In this document: positions 1 through 8,403 of the stretch, piece after piece
Layout: every line of letters begins with the position of its first letter
How positions within the stretch are numbered: position 1 is the first letter of the stretch
Source of the DNA: Candidatus Obscuribacterales bacterium
Lineage (GTDB): Bacteria; Cyanobacteriota; Vampirovibrionia; Obscuribacterales; Obscuribacteraceae
DNA length: 64,000 bases
Assembly: GCA_019637435.1 (NCBI GenBank)
Contig: JAHBVO010000002.1
Coordinates: forward strand, 1,155,519-1,219,518
Direction: 5' to 3'
Notes under the pieces: model-generated
The model's database searches: none
What the model was told of the DNA's origin: nothing
Seen by the model: the letters and a program-made list of their open reading frames with translations, nothing else
Position numbers and translations under genes: made by a program

Positions 1-105
1 CTTTTGGCTTACCTTGAGGGACGCGACCTGATTGCGGTAGAAGTTCGGCGATGCCGTTTCTCCCATGATCTGCGCCTTGGAGACTATAATGCCAGCAGTC
101 GTTGA
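1..105 (+). CDS. Possible 3' end of an unidentified gene
   Basis: An open frame enters from the left edge and ends at TGA 103-105, giving 34 residues rich in charged and hydrophobic side chains (reads ...AYLEGRDLIAVEVRRC...). The composition looks coding, but I recognise no family. The opposite strand is also open from about 180 to the left edge with no convincing start, so the coding strand is not certain. Positions 106-268 hold no gene that I can support. Confidence 0.3.
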   Translation, partial: LLAYLEGRDLIAVEVRRCRFSHDLRLGDYNASSR

Positions 106-268
106 AGCGGCCAATGGAACTGACTGAATCGTGTTTTCAGCCGTCCATTCTAAGCAGATCCGGCGCCAATGCTTAAATTGACGTATCTACCTTAATAGTT
201 TTGGGCGTTCAGCCAAAGTGATATGGTCGCTAATCTATAATGTTGGATGCTTAACATGGAACCAATCA

Positions 269-1108
269 ATGACACAAAGCATTGCGCCGTCAATTATCGA
301 AGAGAAAACCGCTAACGGTATCTTCGCGAGAAAAACATTCACTAGTACTTCCGGAGACACTCTTGTTCTCGTCATGGGTTATGGTGGAAGTCTCCGTATC
401 TGGCCGGAAACGTTCGTCGAAAGGCTAGCCAAGAAATTCTGCGTCGTTACTTACGACAATCGCGGTACAGGCTTGAGTTTTCTTCCGAAACAAACTGAAG
501 ATTATTCTATCAAGGCCATGGCGGATGATTTGTTTGAAGTCATGACGATGTTTGGAATCGATGCTCATCACCTGCTCGGATACAGTATGGGAAGCTGCAT
601 TGCACTGCAGTATGCCTATGACCACCAGGAGATGGTTAAGTCCTTATTTCTGATGAGTGGTACCGCAGGTGGTTCTCTCTATGTTAAACCTGATAAGGCA
701 ATGTCGACCTCTCTGGCCAATCCGGAAGGTAAAACCCTCTGGGACATTTACATGTACACCTGGAAGTTGATGTACTCAACTGAGGCGTTCGAGCGTTGCC
801 AGCCGGCGTTCAAAGCTATCTATGAAGCGTCGAAAGAGACTCCGACTCGACCGGCCGCATTACTTGGGCACTCGCATGCCTTTCGCGGTTTTGACGGGGT
901 GTCCTATCTCTCAAAAATAAAACTGCCAACCACGATTTTGGCCGGACGCGCCGATCGGTTAATGCCGGTTGGGAATTCAGAAAATCTCGCAAAGCACATT
1001 GGTGGATCCAAACTCATTCTCCTGGATGATTGTGAGCATGGACCGCACATACAATTGGAAGACGAGGTTATAGTGGCAATAGAGAGCTGCTGTGCGAGCG
1101 CTGGCTAA
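269..1108 (+). CDS. Alpha/beta hydrolase
   Basis: Predicted cytoplasmic alpha/beta-hydrolase-fold enzyme of 279 residues, a usual length for the family. The nucleophile elbow GYSMGS puts the catalytic Ser near residue 106. AGRADRLMP supplies a probable catalytic Asp near 229 and CEHGPH a His near 257. The DNRGTGLS segment before the elbow is typical of the esterase/haloperoxidase-like branch. There is no signal peptide. The frame is open from a GTG at 218, but the ATG at 269 starts just before the conserved core and was preferred; neither has a strong Shine-Dalgarno. It lies 20 bases before the kinase gene on the same strand, so co-transcription is possible. The substrate cannot be told from sequence; esterase or lactonase are equally likely. 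Confidence 0.85.
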   Translation: MTQSIAPSIIEEKTANGIFARKTFTSTSGDTLVLVMGYGGSLRIWPETFVERLAKKFCVVTYDNRGTGLSFLPKQTEDYSIKAMADDLFEVMTMFGIDAHHLLGYSMGSCIALQYAYDHQEMVKSLFLMSGTAGGSLYVKPDKAMSTSLANPEGKTLWDIYMYTWKLMYSTEAFERCQPAFKAIYEASKETPTRPAALLGHSHAFRGFDGVSYLSKIKLPTTILAGRADRLMPVGNSENLAKHIGGSKLILLDDCEHGPHIQLEDEVIVAIESCCASAG

Positions 1109-1128
1109 CGACCGGCACAGGAACTGAT

Positions 1129-3501
1129 GTGAGCGACGAAATCTGTCCGAACTGCAAGCAGCCTAAACCCGGAGGCGCATCCGGGTCACTCACACAGTGG
1201 ATATTTGTATGCAATTGTGCATCCTTGAAGACCGCGGAAACTTTAATTGCTGATTCCGAAAGTCATCGTTTTCAAGTTTGCCGCAAATGCCGAAAGCGTG
1301 TAAGTACCGGGCGCGATGGCTCTCTCACTCAATTCGTTTTTCGGTCTGATTCCTGCCGGTGTGAAACTCCGGACGTCGTCGATGTCGCCGTGTCGAGAAC
1401 CAGTGCCGAGGCTCCGGCGTTCGACAGTGGTCCTGAAATTCATGGCGAAGAGCTCGAAGGGCTTGATTTGCCTGAGAGTTCTTTTCCCATCGAAAGGTTC
1501 AAACCAATTCGCGAACTCGGACGCGGTGCGTCAGGTGCTGTTTACCTTTGCATTGACAGACTGCTGGGCACCTATGTAGCGGTCAAGACGTTGCATCATT
1601 TGTCGGCTGAGCAACTGCTTGGATTTCAGCAGGAAGCTCGCGCAATTTCCAAGCTGACTCATCCAAATATCGTCAAAATTCTGGACTTCGGTGCAACCGC
1701 ATCCGGGATACCGTATATGGTGCTGGAGAATATCAAGGGCGAGGATCTGGCAACGTTCGTACAACGGCATGAGAGGCTTGAACTTGAGCCTATCGTGCAG
1801 ATCATTTCCTCTGTTTGCGATGCACTCTCATACTCGCATGCTAAGGAGATATTTCATCGAGATCTGAAACCGAGCAACATGCTGGTTGTCGAATCCAATG
1901 GCAGATTATCGGCAAAGCTGGTGGATTTCGGCGTAGCGCGCGTGAAGTTTGAAACTACAACCCCGACGATTCTGGAGGGAACCAGCATCATTGGAACTCC
2001 CGCCTACATGTCTCCTGACCAGATGCGGGGAATTAGTTTTGACAGGCGCTCAGAGGTTTATTCACTGGGTTGTATATTGTTCGAGCTTCTCACCGGGAGC
2101 CAAATTTATTCCGGCGAAACCGTTATGGAAATTGTTTCGTCACACGTAAACGCGCCAATTCCCAAACTCGCGGAAGTGGTTCCGGACAAGCACTATCCGG
2201 AGAAACTGGATCAAATTCTCGAAAGATGCTTGGCGAAGGAACCCGAAGATCGTTATCAAAGTATGGGAGAGGTTAAAAACGATCTGGAAAATCTTTTGCG
2301 CGATTTGCGAAGCGGTGCCGCCGAAGAGCATGCTCTCGAGACAAGCTCAGAAGCCGGTGATTACTCATCAGCCCTTCACCATGCGATGCGCACGAAGACA
2401 ATTGAGTCTTCTCATGGGTCTGTTGAAACCAAGACCAAGGAAAAATCTGATGTCGCTGCAATCGGTGCTGTCGTAGGTTTTATTCTTCTCTGTGCGCTCG
2501 GTCTATTTCTTTCCAATCCCAATCCTGAACATGCCGTAAGAAACGGAAAGACTGTCGATCAGAAGGTACTGGAAAGTTCTTCAAGTCCGGCAACCCTGCA
2601 AAATGCTTTGCTTGAGACCAAGTTTCAAATTAACGAATTTGACGGCAATCACTGGACATTCAATATGGGTGAGGTCAACGATGAAGCGCTCGATGAGCTG
2701 TTTCGTGCAAAGGACCCGAACGATTCGAAGCGTCTCTGGTTTGATCAGGGGTATATATCTCCGGGCGGATTGTTGAAATTGAGACCACTAGGTGTGGTGG
2801 CATTTGCGATCATCAGTTTGGAGCTGTCTGGCCGCCATCTGGAGAGTCTCGCGCAACTTACGACACTCCAGGCACTTCGTCTCTTCGAGAATCCACGGCT
2901 GGAAGACAAACATCTTGCGATTCTCGCGACGATGCCACGATTGACCGAGCTGTTCATCCGTAACGATGGAATTACGGACGATGGCATCGCTAATCTCGCC
3001 TCGATGAGTAATCTCAAATTTCTCTCTCTCGACCGATGCAAAAAGCTGACCGATAAGAGTCTGGATACTATCGAAAAGATGACCAACCTCGAGCGCTTGA
3101 GCATGACTGAGACCGGGCTTTCGATGAAGGGTGTGCATCGTATAGCTAAAATGAAAAATTTGAAAACGATCTGTATCTCGCACTTGCCCTGTGATTCATC
3201 GTGTATACGAGAGTTAGCCAAGCTGAATCCGGAACGGCTTGCTCTTCGATATGCGCCGCTAACTTTCGATGACCTCATGCTTCTCTCCGGTGTTAAAAGT
3301 CTAAAGATGGTTGACGTGAGAGATACGCCTATCAATAAAACGATGGCAAAAGAGTTTTACGCAGATCGTGCCAGGAAGGGTCTGCCTTATTGTCAATTGA
3401 TCGTTGAAAGACGCACTGGAATCAGCGGTTTCGGTGAAATGGTTTACGAAACATTAGACGATGAACATATGTGGACCGACAGTATTCGAGACGGGATCTA
3501 A
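1129..3501 (+). CDS. Ser/Thr protein kinase with N-terminal zinc-ribbon repeats and extracytoplasmic LRRs
   Basis: Hanks-type membrane kinase of 790 residues. Residues 6-30 and 51-78 are two similar Cys4 modules (CxxC, a GSLTQ[WF] core, then CxC), likely zinc-binding. The kinase domain spans about 124-390: ATP Lys in VAVK (153), catalytic HRDLKPSN (Asp 245) and DFG (Asp 267). The activation segment reads GTPAYMSPDQ, with Asp where kinases normally carry the APE Glu. One transmembrane helix (about 442-461) is followed by an outer region whose residues 560-755 form leucine-rich repeats of the LxxLxxLxL type. This topology suggests that the LRR part senses something outside while the kinase acts inside. 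The start is GTG; the upstream ATG at 1126 is out of frame and stops at once. Its kinase domain resembles the one at 8910-10073. Substrates are unknown. Confidence 0.9.
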   Translation: MSDEICPNCKQPKPGGASGSLTQWIFVCNCASLKTAETLIADSESHRFQVCRKCRKRVSTGRDGSLTQFVFRSDSCRCETPDVVDVAVSRTSAEAPAFDSGPEIHGEELEGLDLPESSFPIERFKPIRELGRGASGAVYLCIDRLLGTYVAVKTLHHLSAEQLLGFQQEARAISKLTHPNIVKILDFGATASGIPYMVLENIKGEDLATFVQRHERLELEPIVQIISSVCDALSYSHAKEIFHRDLKPSNMLVVESNGRLSAKLVDFGVARVKFETTTPTILEGTSIIGTPAYMSPDQMRGISFDRRSEVYSLGCILFELLTGSQIYSGETVMEIVSSHVNAPIPKLAEVVPDKHYPEKLDQILERCLAKEPEDRYQSMGEVKNDLENLLRDLRSGAAEEHALETSSEAGDYSSALHHAMRTKTIESSHGSVETKTKEKSDVAAIGAVVGFILLCALGLFLSNPNPEHAVRNGKTVDQKVLESSSSPATLQNALLETKFQINEFDGNHWTFNMGEVNDEALDELFRAKDPNDSKRLWFDQGYISPGGLLKLRPLGVVAFAIISLELSGRHLESLAQLTTLQALRLFENPRLEDKHLAILATMPRLTELFIRNDGITDDGIANLASMSNLKFLSLDRCKKLTDKSLDTIEKMTNLERLSMTETGLSMKGVHRIAKMKNLKTICISHLPCDSSCIRELAKLNPERLALRYAPLTFDDLMLLSGVKSLKMVDVRDTPINKTMAKEFYADRARKGLPYCQLIVERRTGISGFGEMVYETLDDEHMWTDSIRDGI

Positions 3502-3528
3502 TCTATAATGTCTCTCTTCGGAGACTTT

Positions 3529-4329
3529 ATGAAATACGATCCCAGTTATATTTTGATTTTTACAGACGGTGCATGCACCGGCAATCCGGGACCTGGAGGT
3601 TGGGGTTCCGTAGTAGTTTTACCGAATGGAACCGTGCATGAACTCGGTGACGGAAATCCTCAGACAACGAATAATCGCATGGAGATGGTGGCAGCTCTTC
3701 GCGCCCTTGCGATTCTGGAAGAGCCTCAGGGCGATATTATTCTGTATACGGATTCACAGTATCTGATCAACGGAATCACGAAGTGGGTCTTCGGGTGGCG
3801 TTCTCGCGGGTGGAAGAGCGCAGAGGGCAAAGATGTCGCCAATCGTGATTTATGGGAAGAACTTGTCCGTCAGGTTGCGCGCGTCAAGCCAGCTACCATC
3901 AAATGGAAGTATGTGCGCGGTCACTCCGGGTATCCGGGGAATGAACGTTGCGATCAAATTGCCGTCTCATTTGCGACGAAGAAACCTGACCGACTTTACG
4001 TGGGTCCTCTTGACGGATACTTTGTGGATTTGAGCGAGCTCCCGCCTGAAGATGAAATGTCCTCGAGCAGTAAGAACGGCTCAGCGAAAGGCTCTGCGAA
4101 GAAGAGTTCCAGTGCGGCAAAGGGTGGGAAGAAAACCTATCTGAGTCTGGTTCGCGGTGTGGTGACTCGTCATATGACTTGGCCTGAATGCGATCGTGTC
4201 GTAAAAGGTGTTCCGGCAAAGTACAAGAAGTGCGAGTCAGGTAAGGACGAAAGAGAAACTCTGCGTTCCTGGGGAGTCAATCCCGAGTCTATAAAAATCG
4301 AGGGAGCTCCGTCGCCCTTCAATGACTAA
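3529..4329 (+). CDS. rnhA: Ribonuclease HI with C-terminal hybrid-binding domain
   Basis: Cleaves the RNA strand of RNA-DNA hybrids in the cytoplasm (R-loops, Okazaki primers). Residues 8-150 are a complete RNase H domain with the four acidic metal ligands: Asp13 in FTDGACTGNPG, Glu52 in NNRMEM, Asp75 in YTDSQY and Asp142 in GNERCDQ. After a Ser/Lys/Ala linker (about 177-200), residues 203-247 match the viroplasmin/RNase H1 hybrid-binding fold (TWPEC, VKG, KYKKC). This domain normally sits at the N-terminus; here it is at the C-terminus. I chose the ATG at 3529 because GGAG lies 5 bases upstream; an in-frame ATG at 3508 would add seven residues. The stop overlaps the next gene by 8 bases, implying translational coupling. 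Confidence 0.93.
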   Translation: MKYDPSYILIFTDGACTGNPGPGGWGSVVVLPNGTVHELGDGNPQTTNNRMEMVAALRALAILEEPQGDIILYTDSQYLINGITKWVFGWRSRGWKSAEGKDVANRDLWEELVRQVARVKPATIKWKYVRGHSGYPGNERCDQIAVSFATKKPDRLYVGPLDGYFVDLSELPPEDEMSSSSKNGSAKGSAKKSSSAAKGGKKTYLSLVRGVVTRHMTWPECDRVVKGVPAKYKKCESGKDERETLRSWGVNPESIKIEGAPSPFND

Positions 4330-4930
4330 AGAGATTGTGCCATTTGAACTGGACGGTATCATATCCGGTGTCAACAAGCGTGGACCGGTAATCATCAGCC
4401 ATGGCGCCGGACGCGGAATGGATGCGGCAATACTTGAGAAAACGGCATCGCGACTGGCGGATCTGGGTTTTATAGTACTTCGCTACAACTTTAGCTATAT
4501 AGGAAAGAAGCCGGCACCGTCAGCCGGTGGAAAGAACGAAAAGCCCGAACTCGTGCATGCTATTGAATTCATGAAACAGTTCGGAAAGCCAATACTGGTT
4601 GGAAAATCGTTTGGCGCGCGGATCGGTTCCTACGTCGCAGCCGAGCGCGATGACATAAAGGCGCTCGCGTTTTACGGCATGCCGCTCGTTGGCATGTCCC
4701 CGAAATCAAAGCCACGCGATTGGACGCACCTTGAAAGTATCCGAGTGCCGATGCTCTTCATTACTGGTGATAAGGACAAGCTCTGTCCACTCGATAGGCT
4801 TGCGGAGGTGCAGAAAATTATTCGCGCTCCGCTCATATCAGAAGTGGTGCCAGGCGATCATTCGTTTAAGCCGAAGTCCGAAGACCGGGCAATTGAAATC
4901 TGTGTTGATTGGATTAATAAGCTTGATTGA
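4322..4930 (+). CDS. Alpha/beta hydrolase, KANL3/Tex30-like
   Basis: Small cytoplasmic alpha/beta hydrolase of 202 residues. VIISHGAGRGMD forms the oxyanion region, GKSFGAR the nucleophile elbow (Ser96), and ITGDKDKLCP and GDHSF the probable Asp152 and His180. The pattern fits the KANL3/Tex30 (dienelactone-hydrolase-related) proteins, whose natural substrates are mostly unknown. It overlaps the end of rnhA by 8 bases (ATG 4322, rnhA stop 4327-4329), so it is probably translated from the same message. No signal peptide or membrane segment is present. Confidence 0.85.
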   Translation: MTKEIVPFELDGIISGVNKRGPVIISHGAGRGMDAAILEKTASRLADLGFIVLRYNFSYIGKKPAPSAGGKNEKPELVHAIEFMKQFGKPILVGKSFGARIGSYVAAERDDIKALAFYGMPLVGMSPKSKPRDWTHLESIRVPMLFITGDKDKLCPLDRLAEVQKIIRAPLISEVVPGDHSFKPKSEDRAIEICVDWINKLD

Positions 4931-4957
4931 CTGCGCAATGCTATGGCAATCAGAAGT

Positions 4958-4980
4958 TTGAAACTGACAAGTAGTTTCAA
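4958..4980. terminator. Possible bidirectional terminator hairpin
   Basis: An 8-bp inverted repeat (TTGAAACT 4958-4965 and AGTTTCAA 4973-4980, 7-base loop) lies between the convergent hydrolase and winged-helix genes, touching the stop of the latter. The stem is AT-rich and weak. Confidence 0.35.
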
Positions 4981-5324
4981 TTTGCAGTCGAAAAAATCAG
5001 ATTGATAATGGCGACGCGGCGCTCGCCATAAGCCTTTCCTGTCTGTTCCACCGCCTCGCGGAGCTGAGGAGTTCGTGGTGCAAACACATAAGAATGCGGT
5101 TCAATGTATGACGGCCCCACTAGCCCGTATCGCTCGAAATCCTTTAAACCGCTCGATACGATTTCGTCCGTCAGGTATAAAGCGTTCGCAATCTCGCTGA
5201 GATTAAGCGGTTTTTTGCTTGATTTTATGAGTAGAAGTAATTCCAGTTGCCATACGGAGCGGATATGCTTCCTCACAAAATCTTCAACGGTTGCGGATAT
5301 CCTATTCATCTTTGCGGTTTCCAT
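4977..5324 (-). CDS. Winged-helix transcriptional regulator
   Basis: A 115-residue protein with a single winged-helix DNA-binding domain. Residues about 22-70 give helix-turn-helix features (LNLSEIANALYLTDEIVSSG as recognition region), followed by a short wing and a C-terminal helix. It resembles the minimal MarR/PadR-like regulators predicted beside small membrane proteins, and the upstream gene on the same strand encodes exactly such a protein. The two overlap by 23 bases, or by 8 bases if translation starts at the second Met (5309). No effector-binding domain is visible. The target is probably its own operon, which is inference from arrangement. Confidence 0.7.
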   Translation of the reverse strand: METAKMNRISATVEDFVRKHIRSVWQLELLLLIKSSKKPLNLSEIANALYLTDEIVSSGLKDFERYGLVGPSYIEPHSYVFAPRTPQLREAVEQTGKAYGERRVAIINLIFSTAN

Positions 5325-5526
5325 ATCTCATCCACGTTAGAAGTTGTAACGTCAGGTAGCCAATTGTTCCGACAAAAGTTCCAGCAACGCCGTCGCGCCA
5401 GTGCTCGTACACTGCAAATCCAATCACCTGAGCCACTATCAAGCTCATGACCGAAAACAGAATTAGTTTTGCGGAATTCGTTATCTGGATTTCGATGCTA
5501 CTGGCAGCCTTTCGCAATGCCTTCAA
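5302..5526 (-). CDS. Small two-helix membrane protein
   Basis: A 74-residue protein with two predicted transmembrane segments (about residues 18-42 and 48-66) and short charged ends. It has no recognisable family. The start is a TTG (5526), or a second TTG three codons later; no in-frame ATG precedes the first helix. Its 3' end overlaps the winged-helix gene, which argues that it is a real member of a two-gene unit. A role as membrane partner or ligand sensor for that regulator is speculation. Confidence 0.55.
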   Translation of the reverse strand: MKALRKAASSIEIQITNSAKLILFSVMSLIVAQVIGFAVYEHWRDGVAGTFVGTIGYLTLQLLTWMRYGNRKDE

Positions 5527-5627
5527 TGCCTCGGTTGAACCTGTTGTCTATACACATTCTAGATCCGGAAAATTTCACCAAGATTTCCGGTCCTGTCTGC
5601 GCTGTCAACCGTAAAGCAGACCGCAAG

Positions 5628-7025
5628 CTATTCGGCGTTGTTTGTGACTGCTGGAAAAATCACACGGAAAATAGTGCCACCATCGGGACGGTCCAGTACG
5701 TCTACGTTTGCATCGTTCGTACTTGCTACTTCGCCCACAATGGACAAACCCAGTCCGCATCCGGAACCGTTGGTTCCAGGGATTCGGTAGAAGCGTTGAA
5801 AAACTTTTTCTTTTTCGGAATCAGCGATTCCTGGTCCATTATCAGCAACGGTGAGCGTAGTTTGCTCACCTTGCTCGATTTTAACTTCCACAAAGCCTTT
5901 CGGCGCGGTATATCGAATGGCGTTGTCGAAAAGGTTCGTCAACATTTCGACGACGTCTCCTCGATCTGCGCGCACCATAACTGGTGTCTCAGGCAGATCG
6001 AATTCCATGTTGACTCCACGGCTGAGCGCTTCGTGTACAACGTTTGAAGCCGCGTCGTTTACGGCTTCGGTCAAGTCCATGTTCTCGATGTCCTTGCGAT
6101 CATGTTCTTCCGAGCGCGCAAGGCTCAATAAACGGTTGACCATATGAGCCACACGGCTCGAAGCTTCCGACATTTGTTTCAATACAGTGTCGAGTGTGTC
6201 CTTTTCGGTATCTTTGATTCTTTCTGCGTAATCGACATATGTTTTCAACGCTGTGACCGGTGTTCTGAGCTGGTGCGCGGCGTTGCCGATAAACTGTCGC
6301 TGCAAGTGAATGTGATTGTTTGCGTTTGCAAAAAGTTTATTTAAAGCCGTGGACACCGGCTCTAACTCTGCGGGTGTTTCACCAATCTCTACTGGTGATA
6401 GATCTAGTTCGCCTCTCGATTTTAGCAAGTTCCCGAGCCTCTCAAGCGGATCAAGACCGTGTTTGACTCCGAGCCAGACCGAGAGGCTTGCTAACAATAC
6501 GAGCATCAGCTGTGGTGCCAGAATGCTCAAGAAAATTTGTTCCAAAAAGCGATGGCGATTGTTCAAGCTTTCCGCAACTTGAACCCAAATGATGTCATCG
6601 CTGGGGCTGACAGCGACAGATATGCGGCAGGTTCTAATCTGTTGACCGTCAATTTCCACATATTTGAAACGCGGCCCGGCGTCCGAAACATCTTGAGGCA
6701 GAGGAAGAATTGCGTCACCAGTCAATCGGTGACCATAACTGTCGGCGATTTGGTAATAGAATTCGTCTTTTAAATTGTGACGAAGAATTGCCTGTGCTGC
6801 GCGTGGTAAGTCCACAACGACGACACCGGCCTCATTCCTTCCTAGCCTGCTGGCGATGGATTCGGCCGATTTTAAAAGGAGACGATCGTAAGACTCATTT
6901 GCAAATTTCTCCGCGAGTCGATAAGCCACGAATGCTGATAGCGAGCACAAGCATACAAGTGGTATGAGTAACCAGAGAAGCAATGTCTTGCGAATTGAGC
7001 CCTTATGCGCTTTACGGCTCGACAA
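5628..7025 (-). CDS. Two-component sensor histidine kinase, TctE/QseC-like
   Basis: Inner-membrane histidine kinase of 465 residues. TM1 (about 14-35) and TM2 (about 163-187) flank a periplasmic sensor region that fits the 2CSK_N domain of TctE-type kinases. The HisKA domain carries the phospho-acceptor His251 in NAAHQLRTPV. The ATPase domain has Asn368 (DNAIRYT), ADNGPGI and a GCGLGLSIV lid region. It overlaps the response-regulator gene by 14 bases, so the two form one cotranscribed pair. The signal is unknown; related systems respond to tricarboxylates, metals or antimicrobial stress. Confidence 0.92.
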   Translation of the reverse strand: MSSRKAHKGSIRKTLLLWLLIPLVCLCSLSAFVAYRLAEKFANESYDRLLLKSAESIASRLGRNEAGVVVVDLPRAAQAILRHNLKDEFYYQIADSYGHRLTGDAILPLPQDVSDAGPRFKYVEIDGQQIRTCRISVAVSPSDDIIWVQVAESLNNRHRFLEQIFLSILAPQLMLVLLASLSVWLGVKHGLDPLERLGNLLKSRGELDLSPVEIGETPAELEPVSTALNKLFANANNHIHLQRQFIGNAAHQLRTPVTALKTYVDYAERIKDTEKDTLDTVLKQMSEASSRVAHMVNRLLSLARSEEHDRKDIENMDLTEAVNDAASNVVHEALSRGVNMEFDLPETPVMVRADRGDVVEMLTNLFDNAIRYTAPKGFVEVKIEQGEQTTLTVADNGPGIADSEKEKVFQRFYRIPGTNGSGCGLGLSIVGEVASTNDANVDVLDRPDGGTIFRVIFPAVTNNAE

Positions 7026-7671
7026 GGAAACCTAGCCCCCGAATTGTTTGCAGTTTCAAACCATAAGGTTCTAGCTTCTTCCGCAATCGGTGTACGATGA
7101 TATCGATTGCGTTAAAGGTCACGCTTGCATCCCAGTCGCTTAGCAGAGAGGCCATTTTTTGCTTGGTGACGAGCGAACCGATGTTGTGAATTAGAATCTC
7201 GAGAACCGCATATTCGCGGGGTGAAAGCTCGATGAGCTCATCGCCTTTACGCAAAACTCTGCGAACAGTATCAAATGTCAGCTCACCGACATTCACAGCT
7301 GTTGCGTTGGAAACGCTCAGCCGGAGCAAGGCTCGGACGCGGGCCTCCAGTTCGCCAAGGTGAAAAGGTTTTGTCACGTAATCGTTTGCGCCGCAATCGA
7401 GTCCTTCGATTCGCTCTTCATAGCTGTCTCTTGCCGTGAGGATGAGAACCGGGACTCCGATTTTTTTCGCGCGAATTCGTTTTAAAAACTCAAGCCCATC
7501 CATCTCGGGCAATCCGAGATCGAGTATAACCGCGTCATATGGCTCGGTTTTGACCGCAGTTTCTGCGTGGGTTCCATTACCAACGCAATCGACGACATAG
7601 CCACTACCTCGCAATGCACGAGCAAGCGAGTCCGCCACCAGGTCGTCATCTTCGATAAGCAATATCTTCAT
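7012..7671 (-). CDS. OmpR-family response regulator
   Basis: DNA-binding regulator of 219 residues paired with the following histidine kinase. The receiver domain (1-115) has the acidic pocket (EDDD at 7-10), phospho-acceptor Asp51 in ILDLGLPEMDG and Lys101 in TKPF. The winged-helix output domain (about 128-217) carries LSPREYAVLEIL and VHRLRKKL, typical of the OmpR/PhoB class (QseB/TctD-like). The start ATG at 7671 has only a weak Shine-Dalgarno. Its direct targets cannot be read from this window. Confidence 0.93.
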   Translation of the reverse strand: MKILLIEDDDLVADSLARALRGSGYVVDCVGNGTHAETAVKTEPYDAVILDLGLPEMDGLEFLKRIRAKKIGVPVLILTARDSYEERIEGLDCGANDYVTKPFHLGELEARVRALLRLSVSNATAVNVGELTFDTVRRVLRKGDELIELSPREYAVLEILIHNIGSLVTKQKMASLLSDWDASVTFNAIDIIVHRLRKKLEPYGLKLQTIRGLGFLVEP

Positions 7672-7811
7672 CGTACTATCGTGCCGTCAGGTTCATTTCA
7701 AGTTTAAACCTTAAATGCACAAGAGGGCTACTGTCAGGGGCATTGCCTGGGAAATCGCATGGTGTGAATTCAAACAATGCGCCCTGACATGTAGCGAGCT
7801 GTCTCAGGCAA

Positions 7812-8018
7812 TCAGCCTGCGGAAAAATCTACGAGTTCGAGCCATTCAGTGGTCTCGATGTCATTTTCCATATGCAGAATGATGAGATTGCCCCGCTCCC
7901 GCGAAGAACAAGATGGGCAATGCTGAGCGCTCGCCTTGGCTGTAAAGAATGCCTCACAGTCCTGGCACTGATAACGGACCGGAATCCTTTTTTTCAGCTC
8001 CTTTGATTTTGCGTACAT
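7812..8018 (-). CDS. Small zinc-ribbon protein
   Basis: A 68-residue protein with a Cys4 ribbon (YQCQDCE, then QHCPSCSS) expected to bind one zinc ion, a basic N-terminus and an acidic C-terminal half. It resembles rubrerythrin/rubredoxin-like or FmdB-like single ribbons but matches none convincingly. A strong Shine-Dalgarno (GGAGG, 7 bases before ATG 8018) supports translation despite the small size. It lies upstream of, and on the same strand as, the two-component genes, separated from them by 140 bases. Confidence 0.7.
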   Translation of the reverse strand: MYAKSKELKKRIPVRYQCQDCEAFFTAKASAQHCPSCSSRERGNLIILHMENDIETTEWLELVDFSAG

Positions 8019-8403
8019 AGGTCAACCTCCACTCTCTACATTAAATTGGTGCTGAAGGCAGCGAAATCGTTCACGTATGAATAGAAGGCGTCTCGTGTTC
8101 GAAAAAGCTGTGCCTCACCTCTAAGGCTTCACTTCCGCCGCTTCAGCTATTTCCAACTTATCAAGGCAACTCTTTCAAACTCTTTTCAGTTCGCAAGACT
8201 TTGGCAACTTACAGAATGTCCAACTCTGTTTTGCGTTTGGGCTTTGCAATCTTGTCGAAGGACCCGCGTCGCAGCCGCCCAATCCTTTCGCCGACCGGCG
8301 ATTCGGGAGCTGAAAGATTAATTCGTGACGGATATGAGTTTCTTCTCTAGGCTTGCTACCTATAATGTTATTTTTTTCACGCCGGCTTTCGGAGTGGGTG
8401 TAA
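8019..8403 (+). promoter_or_regulatory. Divergent intergenic region with TATAAT box
   Basis: This 385-base gap separates the zinc-ribbon gene (-) from speD (+). It contains a perfect TATAAT at 8361-8366, about 38 bases before the speD ATG, without a recognisable -35 at 16-18 bases. GGAG at 8391 is the probable speD ribosome-binding site. I see no RNA gene or repeat here. Confidence 0.4.

Noticed and set aside
2745..3335. 196-residue antisense frame inside the LRR part of the first kinase
   Set aside because: Overlaps a clearly coding region; composition is Ser/Arg-rich antisense of leucine-rich repeats, with no domain.
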